From Diphasiastrum complanatum (lineage: Eukaryota; Streptophyta; Lycopodiopsida; Lycopodiales; Lycopodiaceae): a DNA stretch of 28,906 bases. This document shows, piece by piece, positions 13,846 to 28,028 of this stretch. A model generated the notes under the pieces. The model had not been told where the DNA came from, ran no database searches, and saw nothing but the letters and a program-made list of their open reading frames with translations. A program made the translations under genes and the position numbers. The stretch's first letter is position 1; each line of letters begins with the position of its first letter. The stretch is taken from contig MU836446.1 in the NCBI GenBank assembly GCA_029204225.1, positions 1 through 28,906 of the forward strand, in the 5' to 3' direction.

Positions 13846-14270
13846 AGTTAGAAATCAGAGTTAATCTGATATACATTTTATGTAAGCTCTAAATGTAATA
13901 TTGCAATTAGTGTACAGTTAATTAGATTTGCCGTATCCAGTTGTGTTCGGGACGTGACCCATTAGGATATATTGATCGGGCATTGATCTCATAGATGGCT
14001 ACTTGGGTTAGCCGGGTAGCCACACGTAGGAAAATTAGCCTGTATAATGATTTTGGTTTCGCTATGCTATACTCAAGGGCATGTCTCAGGTTTGTCAGTT
14101 ATTTAGGCCATATTGGGCATTGTTCTAGTTTGGCAGGTAGTAGGCCGATTTTAGGACACCTGTCCTTCAATGCCTTCTCAGGCTATGGAAGAATGCTCTA
14201 GCTAGGGTTTTGGAAGAAAAATGTGTTGTTATCTCTATGTATTAAACTATTTTCCATGCTGTAAACAGCT
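13846..14270 (+). repeat. Layer 2 5' LTR
   Basis: It starts AGTTAGAAATCAGAG and ends ACAGCT. The first 340 or so bases match 23231-23570 with about one difference in ten bases by eye, mostly C/T and G/A changes. The remaining 80-130 bases align poorly with the other LTR. Confidence 0.75.
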
Positions 14271-14274
14271 GAAC

Positions 14275-14282
14275 TGGGCGCC
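14275..14282 (+). other. Possible primer-binding site of layer 2
   Basis: TGGGCGCC, continuing CTAGTC, begins four bases after the presumed LTR end. It starts with TGG as a primer-binding site must, but I cannot name the tRNA. Confidence 0.4.
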
Positions 14283-16850
14283 TAGTCTTGGGAAGACTAT
14301 GCCAAATGGCCGCAGTTGGTCGTAGAAGGCAGAAGGAGCTGGAACCAATCCTTGGTAGGGCATCCATATCCAGCAAGGAGGCCATGGCAAAGAGGATGAA
14401 GAAGGAAATGGAGAGGAGCTCACGGGAGGCTCGCGTGCGGCCAGTCGTGAGGAGCGCATAGCTGCTTATAGTGTGTAGCAGCTGGTGGGATCCATTTCAG
14501 AGCGTAGATGGGCTGCAGGGCCATCGAATCTGGATCCATGGAGATCAACAACCATAATGTGATGCTCGGGGAGGAATATGGGCCGTAGGATCAAGAACCT
14601 TCATTGGATGAATGAGAAATGGGCCTTGAAGTGGCTGAAGGGACTTGAAGAGCAGTATGGCCTTCAATGTCATTAAAAATCTTCACTCTAAAATCCAGAA
14701 AGGGACCCGAAGTTCAAAGCGAACTTCACTTCATTAAAAATATTCAAAATGAAGATAATGTTCAAATTTGCAAGGCATTTTGGAAATGGACCTATCTTTG
14801 GCTAGAGGGCACCTTTTTTGGCAATCCTTGGGCCAAATTAACCCCTGAAACTGGCTGCTTAGAACCAGCGGACAGAGCGACGTCACAGAGCAGCAAGAAA
14901 GGCATTTCAAGAGCTTTCATTACAATTCCATTGAGCGGAGTGCAGGTGACCTAGTGATGGGCTACATTCACCGTTTGGGTACCAAAGGGACAAATTTGGG
15001 GCTATTTCTGGTTGGTGAAACCTGTTATAGGGTGTTACAATGAGGCATTATCACTTCAGAATCATTATTGCTTACTTTTGACAGAGAAACAAGGTGTTTG
15101 GAATAGTAAATGCGGTATGGAGGCAAATGATAGTGGAATTGTGTGGAAAAAGCTAGTTTTGGCGATGAAAGTGCAATTTGGCGTTGTGACTACTCATCAT
15201 TGGCGATAATTTTGAGAGGGCAAGCAATCATAGGTGAGAGAAGGCATGGTATGCTGGTTACAGGTGAAAAATTCTCGTGATCAGGTTCAACTTTTGGAGT
15301 TAGCACCAACCAATGTCAAGTGGCATTTTGGAGGAACGCTCTCACACGTATGATCAGCAGTGGCATTGTTGAGTCAGGTGGTAAGTTTGATGATTTTGTG
15401 GTTTTGCAGTCGGTGAGTCATATCAGATCAAGTCATTGTAGCTTAGGGGCAGTGTATCAGGTTTGTCATCGAGAGATACACTTCAACTGCCATTTTGGAT
15501 AAGTCAAGTCAATTTGCCGTATCAGTATTTCATCAGGGATGCAGGTTTCAGTGATGATAGGGTGTAGATCGTTTGGTTTGGGCCATGGAAGATCTCACAG
15601 GTTTACTTGATACACAATTATGTGAGATACTTGATGGTGGCTTTGGAGTTCACATCTTAGTGTATTATCAGGGAATGGTTTGGAATCATTCACAAGAGCA
15701 GCTTGGAGCTAGCTTGGGAGAATATAGGTGGGGCACTATATGATAGTTGCTCAGATCTTCATGATCATGGATGATATTGGAATACCTGATAGGGATAGCA
15801 CTGTAGGATGACATGGGATGATCATCAGGGGGCAGCTATTTCAAATTGGACTTGAGTCATTGGTTTGGACAGGACTTACAGGAGTGATTCATGATGAAAT
15901 CAGGAAGCTGCAAACGTAAATGGGCAAAGCATGAAGCTTTGGGAGCCAGCTCTAGGTTGGAGAGCTGATGGAGATCGCACAAGGTGTGATCCGAGGGCAA
16001 ACACTGTGATGGGTGTTTTGCTACAGATCTACTAGAGGGGACACTGATGGCGATGACTTCATGGTGTTCTCATTTGGGAGTACATATTGGCATTACAACA
16101 GGGGGCCAATTTTGGACATTGGCATTGATGGAGAGACATCTACCATCACGGGTATGGATGAGCTACCTATAACTTTCATGCATTTGGCTATATTTGCAGG
16201 AGTCTAGGCTTAGCATAGATGTTGGAATTTCCATGGTGCAGATTCTTAGGTGGTGAGATCAGGGATAAGCCTAGAGGAACTCACTCAGAGCCATATACCT
16301 CAGTACGATCAGGGAGACAGTGGTCTCGGGATCCCATGAGCAGTGACTCAGGGATATGCTTGCGTTGGCATGGTGTCAGGTGGCACATAGCCAGGGAGAG
16401 CGAGAAGATGCAAGAAGCTAGGTGGAGTAGGTGATACTTTGGAGATTGGCTTGCTTAGCAAGATGGTGACTAGGATGGGAGATATCAGGTGAGCATAGTA
16501 TGTGGATGACGAGTCATTGGGGTGGCACTCAGGGAGAAGCTACAGTTGCTCAAGTATGACATGTCATTTGATGTATGGATGATGTTCTTCAATTGGTGCA
16601 TCATGTGTGGTGAGATAGGCTCCTTGGTGGGAGGCCTATGTACTGGTCAAATCAGAGTTGGCAATGTCAAGCATGGGAAGTTGAGCCTACATGGGATGTA
16701 GGACAGGCAGACTATCATTAGTATCTCTGGGAGATAGGTGAGCTACTTAGGTATAGCCTATGGTGAGGTTGTTGTGCGATTCTGGGAATGACATGGAATA
16801 TTCTAGAATATGGCATCTGCAATAAGCCCAAACAATACATAAATAAAGTA
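14283..16850 (+). other. Layer 2 interior, non-coding
   Basis: About 2.6 kb of G-rich + strand sequence has stops in all frames and no retrotransposon protein motif. Open stretches of 60-95 codons are scattered and not conserved with anything I know. The composition resembles the 22028-23230 part, which suggests that both belong to the same non-coding interior. Confidence 0.5.
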
Positions 16851-18725
<1,875 letters not shown>

Positions 18726-19555
18726 CTCTTAGCCCTCCGGCTTAGCTTCTTATAGCCTTTCAAGGCCTGGGTAGGGGGAAATGCCAAACATGCTTTGCTA
18801 TCTATTAAGACATCACACTCAACTAGTATTGCCTTAATCCACCTTTGAGATACAAAAATCTCTTCAAAGCAAAATACTTCTTCAATGACATAAGATATCA
18901 TGAGAGAATAAATGAAACTATTTTCATTTTGTGATTGCTCCTCATTAATAAATTTGAACTTATCTAAAGTTCCAAGCAAAATGCTTTCCAAGGACATGAA
19001 ATAAATCCAAGTGACATTAATGAAAGTGACATTTATCTTTGCATCTTGAACCAAAAAATTCACTTCCAAATGCAAAACTTCAAAAGGTTTGAAATGTGTG
19101 ATGATGGACTTTTGTAGACAAATCTTGTAAGTCCTTATGAGACTCCAAGCCTCATGCATCTTTCCACAAAGGAAACACCTTTCCTTGGATTTGTCCTTCT
19201 TGCCTTTGCACTTTGAACTTGAAGCCTCGTCCTTCACCTTGGCCCCCTTGCTTTGGTTCTCCTTGGATGGATTGGTCTTCATTTTGTAGCATCTTGAGAC
19301 AAAATGATCTCTCTTGCCACAAAGGTTGCATTTAGGATCCTTACTTGCCTCCAATCGGTTGCCACCTATTGATGCCATGATGAGGAAGTAAAACCTTGTG
19401 ATATGACTTTTTAAAATATACTTTGTGACTCTCAAGAAACTAGATTTGGACACATTCAACAATCTAGAAGGATCTACACAAGATCTAGACCACAAATTTT
19501 GAATCATATCTCTTTTCAACCTAGTCAATTGGAAACTGATCTTTGCTTTGATCAC
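18726..19555 (-). pseudogene. Gag-like frame with zinc knuckle, antisense
   Basis: A reading frame of 294 codons on the - strand (19555 to 18671) contains CNLCGKRDHFVSRC, a CX2CX4HX4C zinc knuckle with exact spacing. A Lys/Ser-rich linker and a second partial knuckle (CFLCGKMHEA) follow. Downstream of these the sequence has no domain I know. The final residues are the gypsy LLKKC segment read in a wrong frame, so the frame is a chimera across a junction near 18725. Retroviral-type gag origin is likely for residues 60-145. Whether it belonged to the same gypsy element or to another one cannot be decided here. Confidence 0.55.
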
Positions 19556-20220
19556 TAAGACAAAAGCACTCTATCAAATCACAAAACTCAGATCCAAACA
19601 CCCCTACTGGACTCAACAAATACCAATGACTCTTCCTCTTGAGAGTTGGAATGGATTTGAAAAGATTTGACACCTAGATTTTCCTTTTCTCTTGACTAGT
19701 TCACTCAACTTTTGAGATTCTTGAACAAAGTATGGGTTTTGTTTCAAATACTTGAAAATCAAACTTCATCACTTCTTTGGGACTCACTCTTGACCCAAAT
19801 AATCTCACTCTTGAGATTTGGATTGAATTTGATTCGATTTGACAACAAATTAAACCACTAATTTTCACAAACAAAAGGATCTACACTAAATAACATAAAC
19901 TTGACATGTATACTTGATTCAAACACACAAAGATCAGATCCAATCACCCCTTTTGGAATCCCTCTTGACCCAAAGAATATCACTCTTGAGATTTGAAATG
20001 GACATGAAATGGTTTGATAACAACCTATGAATAATTTTTCACCAAGCTTAAAAATTAGAGTACATCTAGAGATTCACAAAGATCCCAATCATGTATGAAC
20101 ACTCAAATATGGACTCCTCCCTGTTCTAGACTCCCAATGGGATCACAACTTGACCTTCACACTCTCACAAAGAAAGTTATATAGAACTTATTTGAGTTTC
20201 ATACATATAATGTCAAAATT
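19556..20220. repeat. Degenerate direct repeats, about 170-185 bp
   Basis: At least three diverged units follow each other, starting near 19585, 19758 and 19928, with a partial fourth near 20113. Shared pieces are CAGATCCAA-CACCCCT, GACTC-CTCTTGACCCAAA and ATCTCACTCTTGAGATTTG, followed by a GATTTGACA-like stretch. The last unit runs directly into the copia reverse transcriptase: ACCCCTATTGGACTCCACCA at about 20246 resembles ACCCCTACTGGACTCAACAA at 19600. They could be untranslated or LTR sequence of one of the neighbouring elements. No gene is visible. Confidence 0.5.
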
Positions 20221-20259
20221 TTGCCCAAAAAATTGAATTCATTCACCCCTATTGGACTC

Positions 20260-21389
20260 CACCAAGTACCATTGTATGGCCTTAAGCAAGCACCAAGGAG
20301 TTGGTATGCTAAGCTTAACACTTTTTTACTCTCTCAAGGCTTTGTTATGAGTGAGTATGATCATTCACTTTATTATAGGTTTGCTGGAAATGATGTTACC
20401 ATCTTGCTAATCTATGTGGATGATATCATCTTGAGTGGTGGAGACAATCAAGATGTGGAGGATATCAAGAATGCTCTTAAGAAGGAGTTTGAGGTGCACG
20501 ATCTTGGTAATTTGCATTACATTTTAGGAATAGAAGTCATTAGATCTTCTCAATCTACTTTCATTTGTCAGAGAAGTATGCTAATTCTATTCTAGAAAGC
20601 TTTCATATGGTAGATGCAAAAGCTATTGATACACCTATGGAGTCTCATGTAAAGCTTACTATAAGAGGTAATGAAAGATCCTTCAAGGACATTACTCTCT
20701 ATAGAAAGCTAGTTGGTTCACTCATCTATCTAACCATTACTAGACCTGATCTAAGCTATTGTGTTGGAAGATTGAGTCAATTCATGCAAGATCCTAGTGA
20801 GGAGCATTGGAAGCTAGGAAAGCGAGTTTTGAGGTACATCATTGGAACTCGAGATTTTGGCATATTGTATGAGGGATCATCACCTAATCTTTTTGGATTT
20901 TCATATTCGGACTATGCTGGAGATGTAATGGATAGGAAATCCAGTAGTTCTTATTGTATTTTCATAGGTGATGGACCTATATCATGGATGTCAAAGAAAC
21001 AAGCCACTATCTCATTGTCATCTAGTGAGGCCGAGTACAAAGCTCTTACACATTGCACAAAGGAGATGGTATGGATCAAGAGGATGATCAAGGATCTTCA
21101 CTTGCTGGATTTTCCAGAGAGCCCAATCATCTTTTGTGACAATCAATCAGCCCAAATAATGGCATCCAATCCTATCTTTCATGCTAGGAGCAAGCATATT
21201 GAGATACAATATCATTTTGTGAGGGAGCGAGTCATTGCAAAGGAGGTGGAGCTTCAACATGTGTCTTCAAGGGAATGTGTAGCTGATATCTTCACCAAAG
21301 CATTGGGAAAAGACTTGTTCATGAAGCATAGGACTTCACTTGGAGTATTATCAAAGTCTATGCTAAAACTAGTTGAAGAGGGAGTGTGA
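20260..21389 (+). pseudogene. Copia reverse transcriptase-RNase H, 5' truncated (family A)
   Basis: The frame starts inside reverse transcriptase with LYGLKQAPRSWYAKL, followed by the catalytic YVDD (20413-20424) and GNLHYILGIEV. A one-base deletion near 20572 shifts the frame. The second frame gives RPDLSYCVGRLSQFM and the RNase H motifs SSSEAEYKALT, CDNQSAQ, HARSKHIEIQYHFVRE and ADIFTKALG, ending at the stop at 21387-21389. Gag, protease, integrase and the first half of reverse transcriptase are missing, and the 5' end abuts the degenerate repeats. Apart from the single frameshift, the remaining 375 or so codons are open, so the copy is fairly young. Confidence 0.92.
21375..21384 (+). other. 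Polypurine tract of copia family A
   Basis: GAAGAGGGAG overlaps the last codons of the polyprotein and immediately precedes the LTR start TGTGAAAG, exactly as at 1326-1335. Confidence 0.75.
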
Positions 21390-22027
21390 AAGATTCAATT
21401 AGTTTCATCACATTTTGCAATATTTCCATATTTGGCATATTGAGGCCAAAACTTGTTTTGGTTGACTTTTCAAAGTTCATTAGTCTAAATTTCATTTAAA
21501 TAAACACTTTTTGAAAGTGTGGGAAAGATAGAATGCGAGTTTGAGTAGATTCAATTTGAATAAGTTGGGTACATTGAATCTAGACCCCAAAATTGGTAGG
21601 GCTAGCATTTTGATGGGAAAGCCAAGTGGCCAAATAGGGTTTGGACCTGCTATAAAAGGATGTAACTAGTGGAGAGAGTCATCTTCTCTCTTCTCTATCT
21701 CATTTCATGCTTATACATGGTTCTCTTGGGTTCTACTATCCATTGGTGCACTATCTTGGTGATTGCTTGCAATTCTATGTGTAGAATGATCTATATTTGC
21801 TATTTTTAGATCCACACGTGTGAAATACAGTAGCTTGCTGGTTTTGTACGGACAGCAACGGTACATAATCATTTCATTCAAGTTTGATCAAGTTCTATTA
21901 GTGTTTGCATCTCAAATTGTGTGTAGATGCTGATTTTTTCTACATTGGTGAAATTGGTAGTGTATTTCTCTTTCTAACCAAAGATCATTCAAGTAGATTG
22001 GATCTTAAGGATCTGAAATCTTTCACA
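21385..22027 (+). repeat. 3' LTR of copia family A
   Basis: The LTR starts TGTGAAAGATT and ends AATCTTTCACA, perfect 11-base inverted termini. A TATA box (CTATAAAAGG) lies at about 21651-21660. The following five bases, TTATG, would be the right-hand target duplication. No 5' LTR is found in the window, consistent with the 5' truncation. The older relative at 1336-1953 shares the start and end but not much of the body. Confidence 0.85.
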
Positions 22028-22140
22028 TTATGTCTACTAGTTGTCTATATGGTGAGGGTACAGTCTTATGGTGGCAATAATATTTTCTCAGGTTGAGCCT
22101 CAGTCGCTCATTTATGTCAGCTTTACAGGTTTGTGCTTGT

Positions 22141-23275
22141 AAATGCCTGATAGGATGTCAGCCTAGCTAGATGGAGGATGTATCTCTCATGGTGGCAGTG
22201 GATTTCCTCAGTTTGAGCCATGTCACTCATGTGGTCCACTTGTGGTCAAGTCGGCGGATTGGGGATGAGTTAGTTGGTCGAGAGTATGGTAAACTCTCTG
22301 TATGAGTATTGTGTTCACATGATACTGTGTGAGTCAAACCTAGGATTTGTTGTTGTGCTTGAGTGTGAGTCAAGTACAGGGTAGCATGGACATGCATAAC
22401 ATCTTTTGGACACTCTAGACATTGCTACTGATTATTGTTTTTCTCTCTTATCACATTTGCGCTTAAGGGAGAGAGTTAGAAATCAGAGTTAATCTGATAT
22501 ACATTTTATGTGAAATCTAAATGCCTGATAGGATGTCAGCCTAGCTAGATGGAGGATGTATCTCTCATGGTGGCAGTGGGATTTCCTCAGTTTGAGCCAT
22601 GTCACTCATGTGGTCCACTTGTGGTCAAGTCGGCGGATTGGGGATGAGTTAGTTGGTCGAGAGTATGGTAAACTCTCTGTATGAGTATTGTGTTCACATG
22701 ATACTGTGTGAGTCAAACTAGGATTTGTTGTTGTGCTTGAGTGTGAGTCAAGTACAGGGTAGCATGGACATGCATAACATCTTTTGGACACTCTAGACAT
22801 TGCTACTGATTATTGTTTTTCTCTCTTATCACATTTGCGCTTAAGGGAGAGAGTTAGAAATCAGAGTTAATCTGATATACATTTTATGTGAAATCTAAAT
22901 GCCTGATAGGATGTCAGCCTAGCTAGATGGAGGATGTATCTCTCATGGTGGCAGTGGGATTTCCTCAGTTTGAGCCATGTCACTCATGTGGTCCACTTGT
23001 GGTCAAGTCGGCGGATTGGGGATGAGTTAGTTGGTCGAGAGTATGGTAAACTCTCTGTATGAGTATTGTGTTCACATGATACTGTGTGAGTCAAACCTAG
23101 GATTTGTTGTTGTGCTTGAGTGTGAGTCAAGTACAGGGTAGCATGGACATGCATAACATCTTCTGGACACTCTAGACATTGCTACTGATTATTGTTTTTC
23201 TCTCTTATCACATTTGCGCTTAAGGGAGAGAGTTAGAAATCAGAGTTAATCTGATATACATTTTATGTGAAATCT
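22141..23275 (+). repeat. Three tandem 378-bp units spanning PPT-LTR junction
   Basis: Units start at 22141, 22519 and 22897 (AAATGCCTGATAGGATGTCA) and are nearly identical; single-base indels make the third 379. Each unit ends with the layer 2 polypurine tract (CTTAAGGGAGAG) plus the first 46-50 bases of its LTR (AGTTAGAAATCAGAG to TAAATG). After the third unit the sequence carries on into the real 3' LTR. TAAATG occurs at both the LTR breakpoint and the unit start, so the duplication junction lies in a short homology. A diverged partial unit is visible just before, near 22064-22125. Confidence 0.9.
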
Positions 23276-23702
23276 AAATGTGATATTGTAATTAGTGTAC
23301 AATTAATTAGATTTGTTGTATTCAGTTGTGTTCGGGACATGACTCGTTAGGATATATTGATTGAGCACTGACCCTGTAGTTGGCTACTTGGGTTAGCCGG
23401 GTAGCCACACGTAGGAAAAATTAGCCTGTACAGTGATTTTGGTTTTCACTATGCTATACTCAAGGGCATGTCTCGGGTTTGTCAGTTATTTAGGCCATAT
23501 TGGACCTTGTTCTAGTTTGGCAGGTGGTAGGCCAATTTTAGGACACCTATCCTTTCATGCAGTTAGGATTTCCTATATGTACAGTGTTATTTGTAATATA
23601 CATAACTTTTGTTGTGCCATCTTTGAGAGCTTGTGAGGAGTGGCTATGGTGATTGTGTAATGTGATATGCATACTGCACTAGATTTTATCGGAATTTCAA
23701 CT
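23231..23702 (+). repeat. Layer 2 3' LTR
   Basis: It starts AGTTAGAAATCAGAG after the polypurine tract AAGGGAGAG (23222-23230) and ends TTTCAACT before the target duplication ATTAT. AGTT at the start and AACT at the end are inverted. The 3' half differs strongly from that of the 5' LTR and is about 47 bases longer. Confidence 0.75.
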
Positions 23703-23912
23703 ATTATGAGGCAAATGGAGGAAAGAAAAAGTTTATACACTTTTGAAGATTTAGAAGAGTCGGAGGACAAAGACATCTTCAATCCGCGTGGAGCTGCTTA
23801 GATAGTAGAGACAATCTCTACAACTCAAGGAGATGCTAGGCTTTCCAGCATCAATCAATCCGAGCTACAAGTGCATGGTGAAATACCATTTCCTTCCATG
23901 GGAATTGGATAA
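23703..23912 (+). pseudogene. Unknown reading frame of layer 1, second part
   Basis: Beginning in the duplicated ATTAT, the frame interrupted at 13845 continues as MRQMEERKSLYTFEDLEESE and DKDIFNPRGAA, a stop at 23799-23801, then more open sequence to a stop at 23910-23912, 22 bases before the polypurine tract. The piece is strongly acidic. It shows that the unknown frame of the layer 1 element once reached almost to its 3' LTR and that no pol region lay between. Confidence 0.65.
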
Positions 23913-23934
23913 GTGTTGAAATTTTGTGCAGCTT

Positions 23935-23944
23935 AAGGGGGAGC
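23935..23944 (+). other. Polypurine tract of layer 1
   Basis: AAGGGGGAGC lies immediately before the 3' LTR. An identical AGGGGGAGCT also occurs internally at 13720-13729. Confidence 0.85.
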
Positions 23945-25119
23945 TATTATCATTTGTAAGCATTCAAAAAAATTCCCCTAGTTATTTTGTTTGACCATGT
24001 AGAAGAAATAAAAAAAATAGAAAACATAAAAATCGAGAGTCAAGACCCTTCTTGCAAGATGTTGGCAACTCCAAGGTAGTTAAAAAATTAATTTAATCTA
24101 AGGTCCTAAGTTAGTTATTTTAAGTTGGGTCCAAACCCTTGACATGCAAGAGTCTACTTGGGTCCTAACATTTTTAATCTCTCTCTAGGTGAAATTCGTG
24201 GGTCATGCATGGAAACACCTAGAGGAACTCTACTTGGCTCATCAACCTACTACCATGCAATGTAACCTTGTTCTCAACAAAAATTATAGAAGGGGCTCTC
24301 CACTCGAGTCTCCATCGAGTATCCAAGGGAGATCATTTGTGGTGGAGAAATCGATTGGAGTGGGTGGAGAGAGTTCCCCCCCTTCCCTACATTCTTGTTC
24401 TTGATGTCTTGATAATATTGTCTCTTCTATTTATGTTCATTTCATTTAATTCTTTCCATATGTTAAAGTATTCTTTTTGCTGTCTTGAATTATAGATCCA
24501 ATCTACCATTTTCTAGGATCATAATTCTTAATCATTTGGTGATCCAAATTGTGTAGATTATTGAACATCTATAATGCATTTTGATGATCTTGTTGAATCT
24601 TTTAGCTTGCTGTCACAGCTACATACAGATCTGGATCAAATGTTTCCAACCAGCTGATCCATCTCTTTACAAGTGTTTTGGGTCTAGGAATACCCCTACA
24701 CCACTCCTAGGCCTTGCATGGTCAGTGCATGCTCTTGCATGTTGTTGCATGAGCTTGCATGTTGCTGAAATGCTCTTGCATGTCAATGCATGTTATTGCA
24801 TGTGGTCTTTTAAGCCTCAAGACAACTTCTGGACTTATTAGATCCAAGATCCTCAAGCTTCCACTAGACTTTGGTATCCAGAATTGTGTTTTTTACATAC
24901 TCCTAGGCATCTCGATTTGGTAGAAATTTACTTTTGCATGTGCAAGTACTAGTCCATGCATGTTGCATGCATGTCTCTAGAATTTTCAGATTGCTTGCAT
25001 GTTGATTGCATGTAGGTATCGTTGAACTATTTTGAGTTGTAGAAGATCATCAAGGTCTCCTAGATTGGTAAAACCTTGATTCAAAGATCCTTTCTATCTC
25101 TATTCTCAATTTCATAACA
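23945..25119 (+). repeat. Layer 1 3' LTR
   Basis: It starts TATTATCATTTG (the second base is mutated from the TG of the 5' LTR) and ends CATAACA. It contains the TGCATG cluster (24715-24802) and a second group at 24935-25012, partly lacking in the 5' LTR. It is followed by the target duplication TGACA at 25120-25124. Confidence 0.92.
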
Positions 25120-25990
25120 TGACAGATTGGGAGGTCGACTTTTTTATATGGATGGTCGAAATCAAGTACAAGAGATTGCCTAAACATGTTCAAAACATAT
25201 GCATGCTTTAAGTGCCCAAGCCTATAGTGCCAAAGTAATCCTTTATGAACTTGAACTGAAGTATTTAAGGCTTGATTCGTAGTAGAATAATAGGGACTTC
25301 GGTCTATCTAAGTATCCATGCCTCTTTCAAGGATCTTATTCGTCCTATTGACAAATTCTGCATTTGATCAAATTCGAATTCTACTCTATGTCCTATATCA
25401 GTAATTTTGCTAACAGAAAGCAAATTCATAAAAAGATTAGGTACATAGAAAACTTTAGAGAGTAGTTTGAACTGATCATTCTAGAAGCTTAATCTTATAG
25501 TGCCTTTAATTTCAATAGCATGTGTGTTGTTGTCATCGAGGTGAACAAAGCGTTTGGTACTATAGCATATAGGACTGAAAGCATTCAATATGACTGTTCA
25601 TGTATTGAGTGGCTCCGAATTCAAGAAATCAATCATAAATGCATCTTCATCCATGTATTGATGGGGGGCATGAGACGCTTCTGTATTTGCATTCGCTTGT
25701 TGATTCGATTGCTTCTTGATGTCGTTCTTAGCTTTCAATATTTTGCAATCTTGAATGTCGTGATCAGTGTTTGCACTATTTATAGAACATCTTCTTCATC
25801 TGTGGATTTGATGACTGCTCTTGATTTTGAATTGACCTCTGATTTGATTTGAACTATTTCGGGTCTTTTTTCTTTTGCTTTCTCAAGCCTCTATTTGCAT
25901 ATAGAGTGTACAAATCTGTATTCGAAGAGGTGCCCAAATGCCCACTCTCGACTATAAATAGTGGCAATGTACTTCATTTCTCATGTTCAA
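25120..25990 (-). pseudogene. Layer 0 copia gag-protease-integrase start, antisense
   Basis: Read leftward, this is a decayed copia polyprotein. A zinc-knuckle remnant lies near 25745-25790 (CKH, then H and DIQDCKILKAK). A protease site lies near 25596-25619 (FGATQYMN, where DSGAT is expected). The pre-integrase and HHCC region follows, with LLWHYRLGHL at 25210-25240. The frame ends with VDLPIC at the target duplication and continues with QSCIM on the far side of the 14.2-kb insertion. Many stops and frameshifts are present. A basic stretch before the knuckle (to about 25990) is probably gag; its start is unclear. Confidence 0.8.
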
Positions 25991-28028
25991 TCAAAGAAAG
26001 GTGGAGAGTCTACCATTTTGGCATTAAATGTCCTTGCTTCTCCTTCTCTTCCATCTCTCTCATTTTATTGCTATCTTGGTGTTTGTTGGATTTGCTTTTT
26101 GTTGCTATCTTTATGAGAAAGATTGAGAGAATGACAAGTAAGCTTGACCCATTGATGATTTAGGATTAATGTTTGTTAGTGATTAGGACTATTTCTCTAT
26201 CCTATGTGCTGTGTGTTTGCTTGGATTTTGGAAATAGGTTTTGAAGGTAGATGAGAAAAATTCCTATAAAGGCAATTGGCAACAAGGTAATTTTCAGTTT
26301 GTTTTTTTGTAGCTAATATCATTGTAGGTAGCTTCATTTCCAACTAATCTACCATTTTGAACTTGTAGGTCAAAGGATTGTTGGTGGTAATGGGAATAAA
26401 TTAAAATTTACACAAAGTTGTCTTTTGATAGTTCAACATATTGCTACCCATGTAAAAACGAAACAACCACTACACAAGTTGAAAATCTAATAGCGAAGGT
26501 TGTTAGTGCAAATGTTCTTCAATCGAAGTGTTGAAAGACACATGAGTTGACTCAACATTAGAACTTTAAACATCATTTATACATTATCTAAAAAGCAATA
26601 GAAATGCACTACGTTGAAGACTTATACAAGTCAAATATAAGGAGAATTTTGCACAAATGTTAGAGGCATGGTTGTATCAATGACAATAGCAAAATAGAAA
26701 AATTCATCAATATTATTAATGTCAAACTAAAGAAATATGCTAGTTATTGCAAGTTTGATAATCATAGATTTAATTTCTTTGAAAAAAAAACAATTTCAAT
26801 AGTAATCAGATTGCATTGACTACTTAAGACCTCATTTTAATATGTTGGAGTGAAATCCATTCAAACTTATGATGATTTATTGATTAAAATCACCAAAAAC
26901 ATTGTCAATATTAATCCACTACAAAAATAATTTTTGTACAAAATAATTCTTACATAGATTAAAGAGTATTGTAACAATCCAATTACAACCTTTCTTTGTT
27001 GAATAATCACATGTTCATAACTTTGATTAACAAAATTATATTGTCAACCAATAGCATACGAAAATTACTTGATTAACAAATAGAAATAGTAGTTTGATCA
27101 ATAGACGCAATTCACAAATAATTCATAGCCATTGACAATATTTATTGGGAATTTTGCATGGATCATGTAATTGAAAAGCCTACTAACTAACTTTTCATTA
27201 GAAAATCTGCAAGCTTGTGTATATTTCAAATTAGTTTGACCATGGATAACAAATACTTATATTTGATCTCATTGTAAAGGATCTATAGATGTGAGTAATT
27301 TTGATGTGGATGTTCTACAAGATCTTCTCCCTTAACATGTTCTACGAGTTGCATAATCCTACTTCTCGGTGATCAAAATGCTACTACCTAATACTTACTC
27401 TGATTAGCTTGGTGATCCATTCACTAGGTTTTGAGAAGTTTATATAATCTAGCCTTTTAGAAAAGTGCTTAGCGAAACATTTTGCAAGATATACAACCAT
27501 TGGCACCCCTAATCAGTGACATCCAAATGGAGATTTTATACAAAACAAAAATAATTGTTATCACAAACTATCAGCTCAATCACTATAGAGGCAAACTAAT
27601 TTTAGCTAAATAATTGACAATTGGTTGCCACATTAAGCAGTGGAGCGTAAGGAATTTTGAAGATGCTTTTGCTGAGTACTGAACTACAATCACACTTGGA
27701 TTTATAGACAATATGTTCTGCGACAGTTTAGTGCTAACATATGTATCAAATTAAGTCTAGGATAACACCCAACATAATAAAAGAGATCAGCAATCTCCAA
27801 TTTATGAACTCCAGCCACAAAGCACAAAATCATCAATTCCATCAAGAATAGCTTGGACTAAATTCCATCTGTATTTGCATCACCAGCACCCAAGAGTAAG
27901 TGACTCACCACTTTACCCCTTCACCTAAGCACAACCCAACACGTTATTTACCAGCTCAGTGAGTTTGATCTTGCACACTCGCCTTGTCATGCCAATTAGT
28001 TTCATATATTTCTACAGAGAACGCAAGT
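25991..28028. other. AT-rich intergenic region
   Basis: I see no gene, RNA or terminal repeats over these 2 kb. Short open stretches at 25849-26163 (+) show no domain. The first few hundred bases may still be worn 5' parts of the layer 0 copia element. Confidence 0.4.

Noticed and set aside
14247-16434. Several 60-95 codon frames in the layer 2 interior as genes
   Set aside because: They are short, lie in all frames and show no retroelement or host motif; the interior is better called non-coding.
22606-22800. 64-codon - strand frame in the tandem units
   Set aside because: It lies wholly in the repeated non-coding unit and depends on one-base indels that differ between units.
22141-23275. 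CRISPR-like or centromeric satellite interpretation of the 378-bp units
   Set aside because: Only three units, no spacers, and each contains retrotransposon polypurine tract and LTR start.
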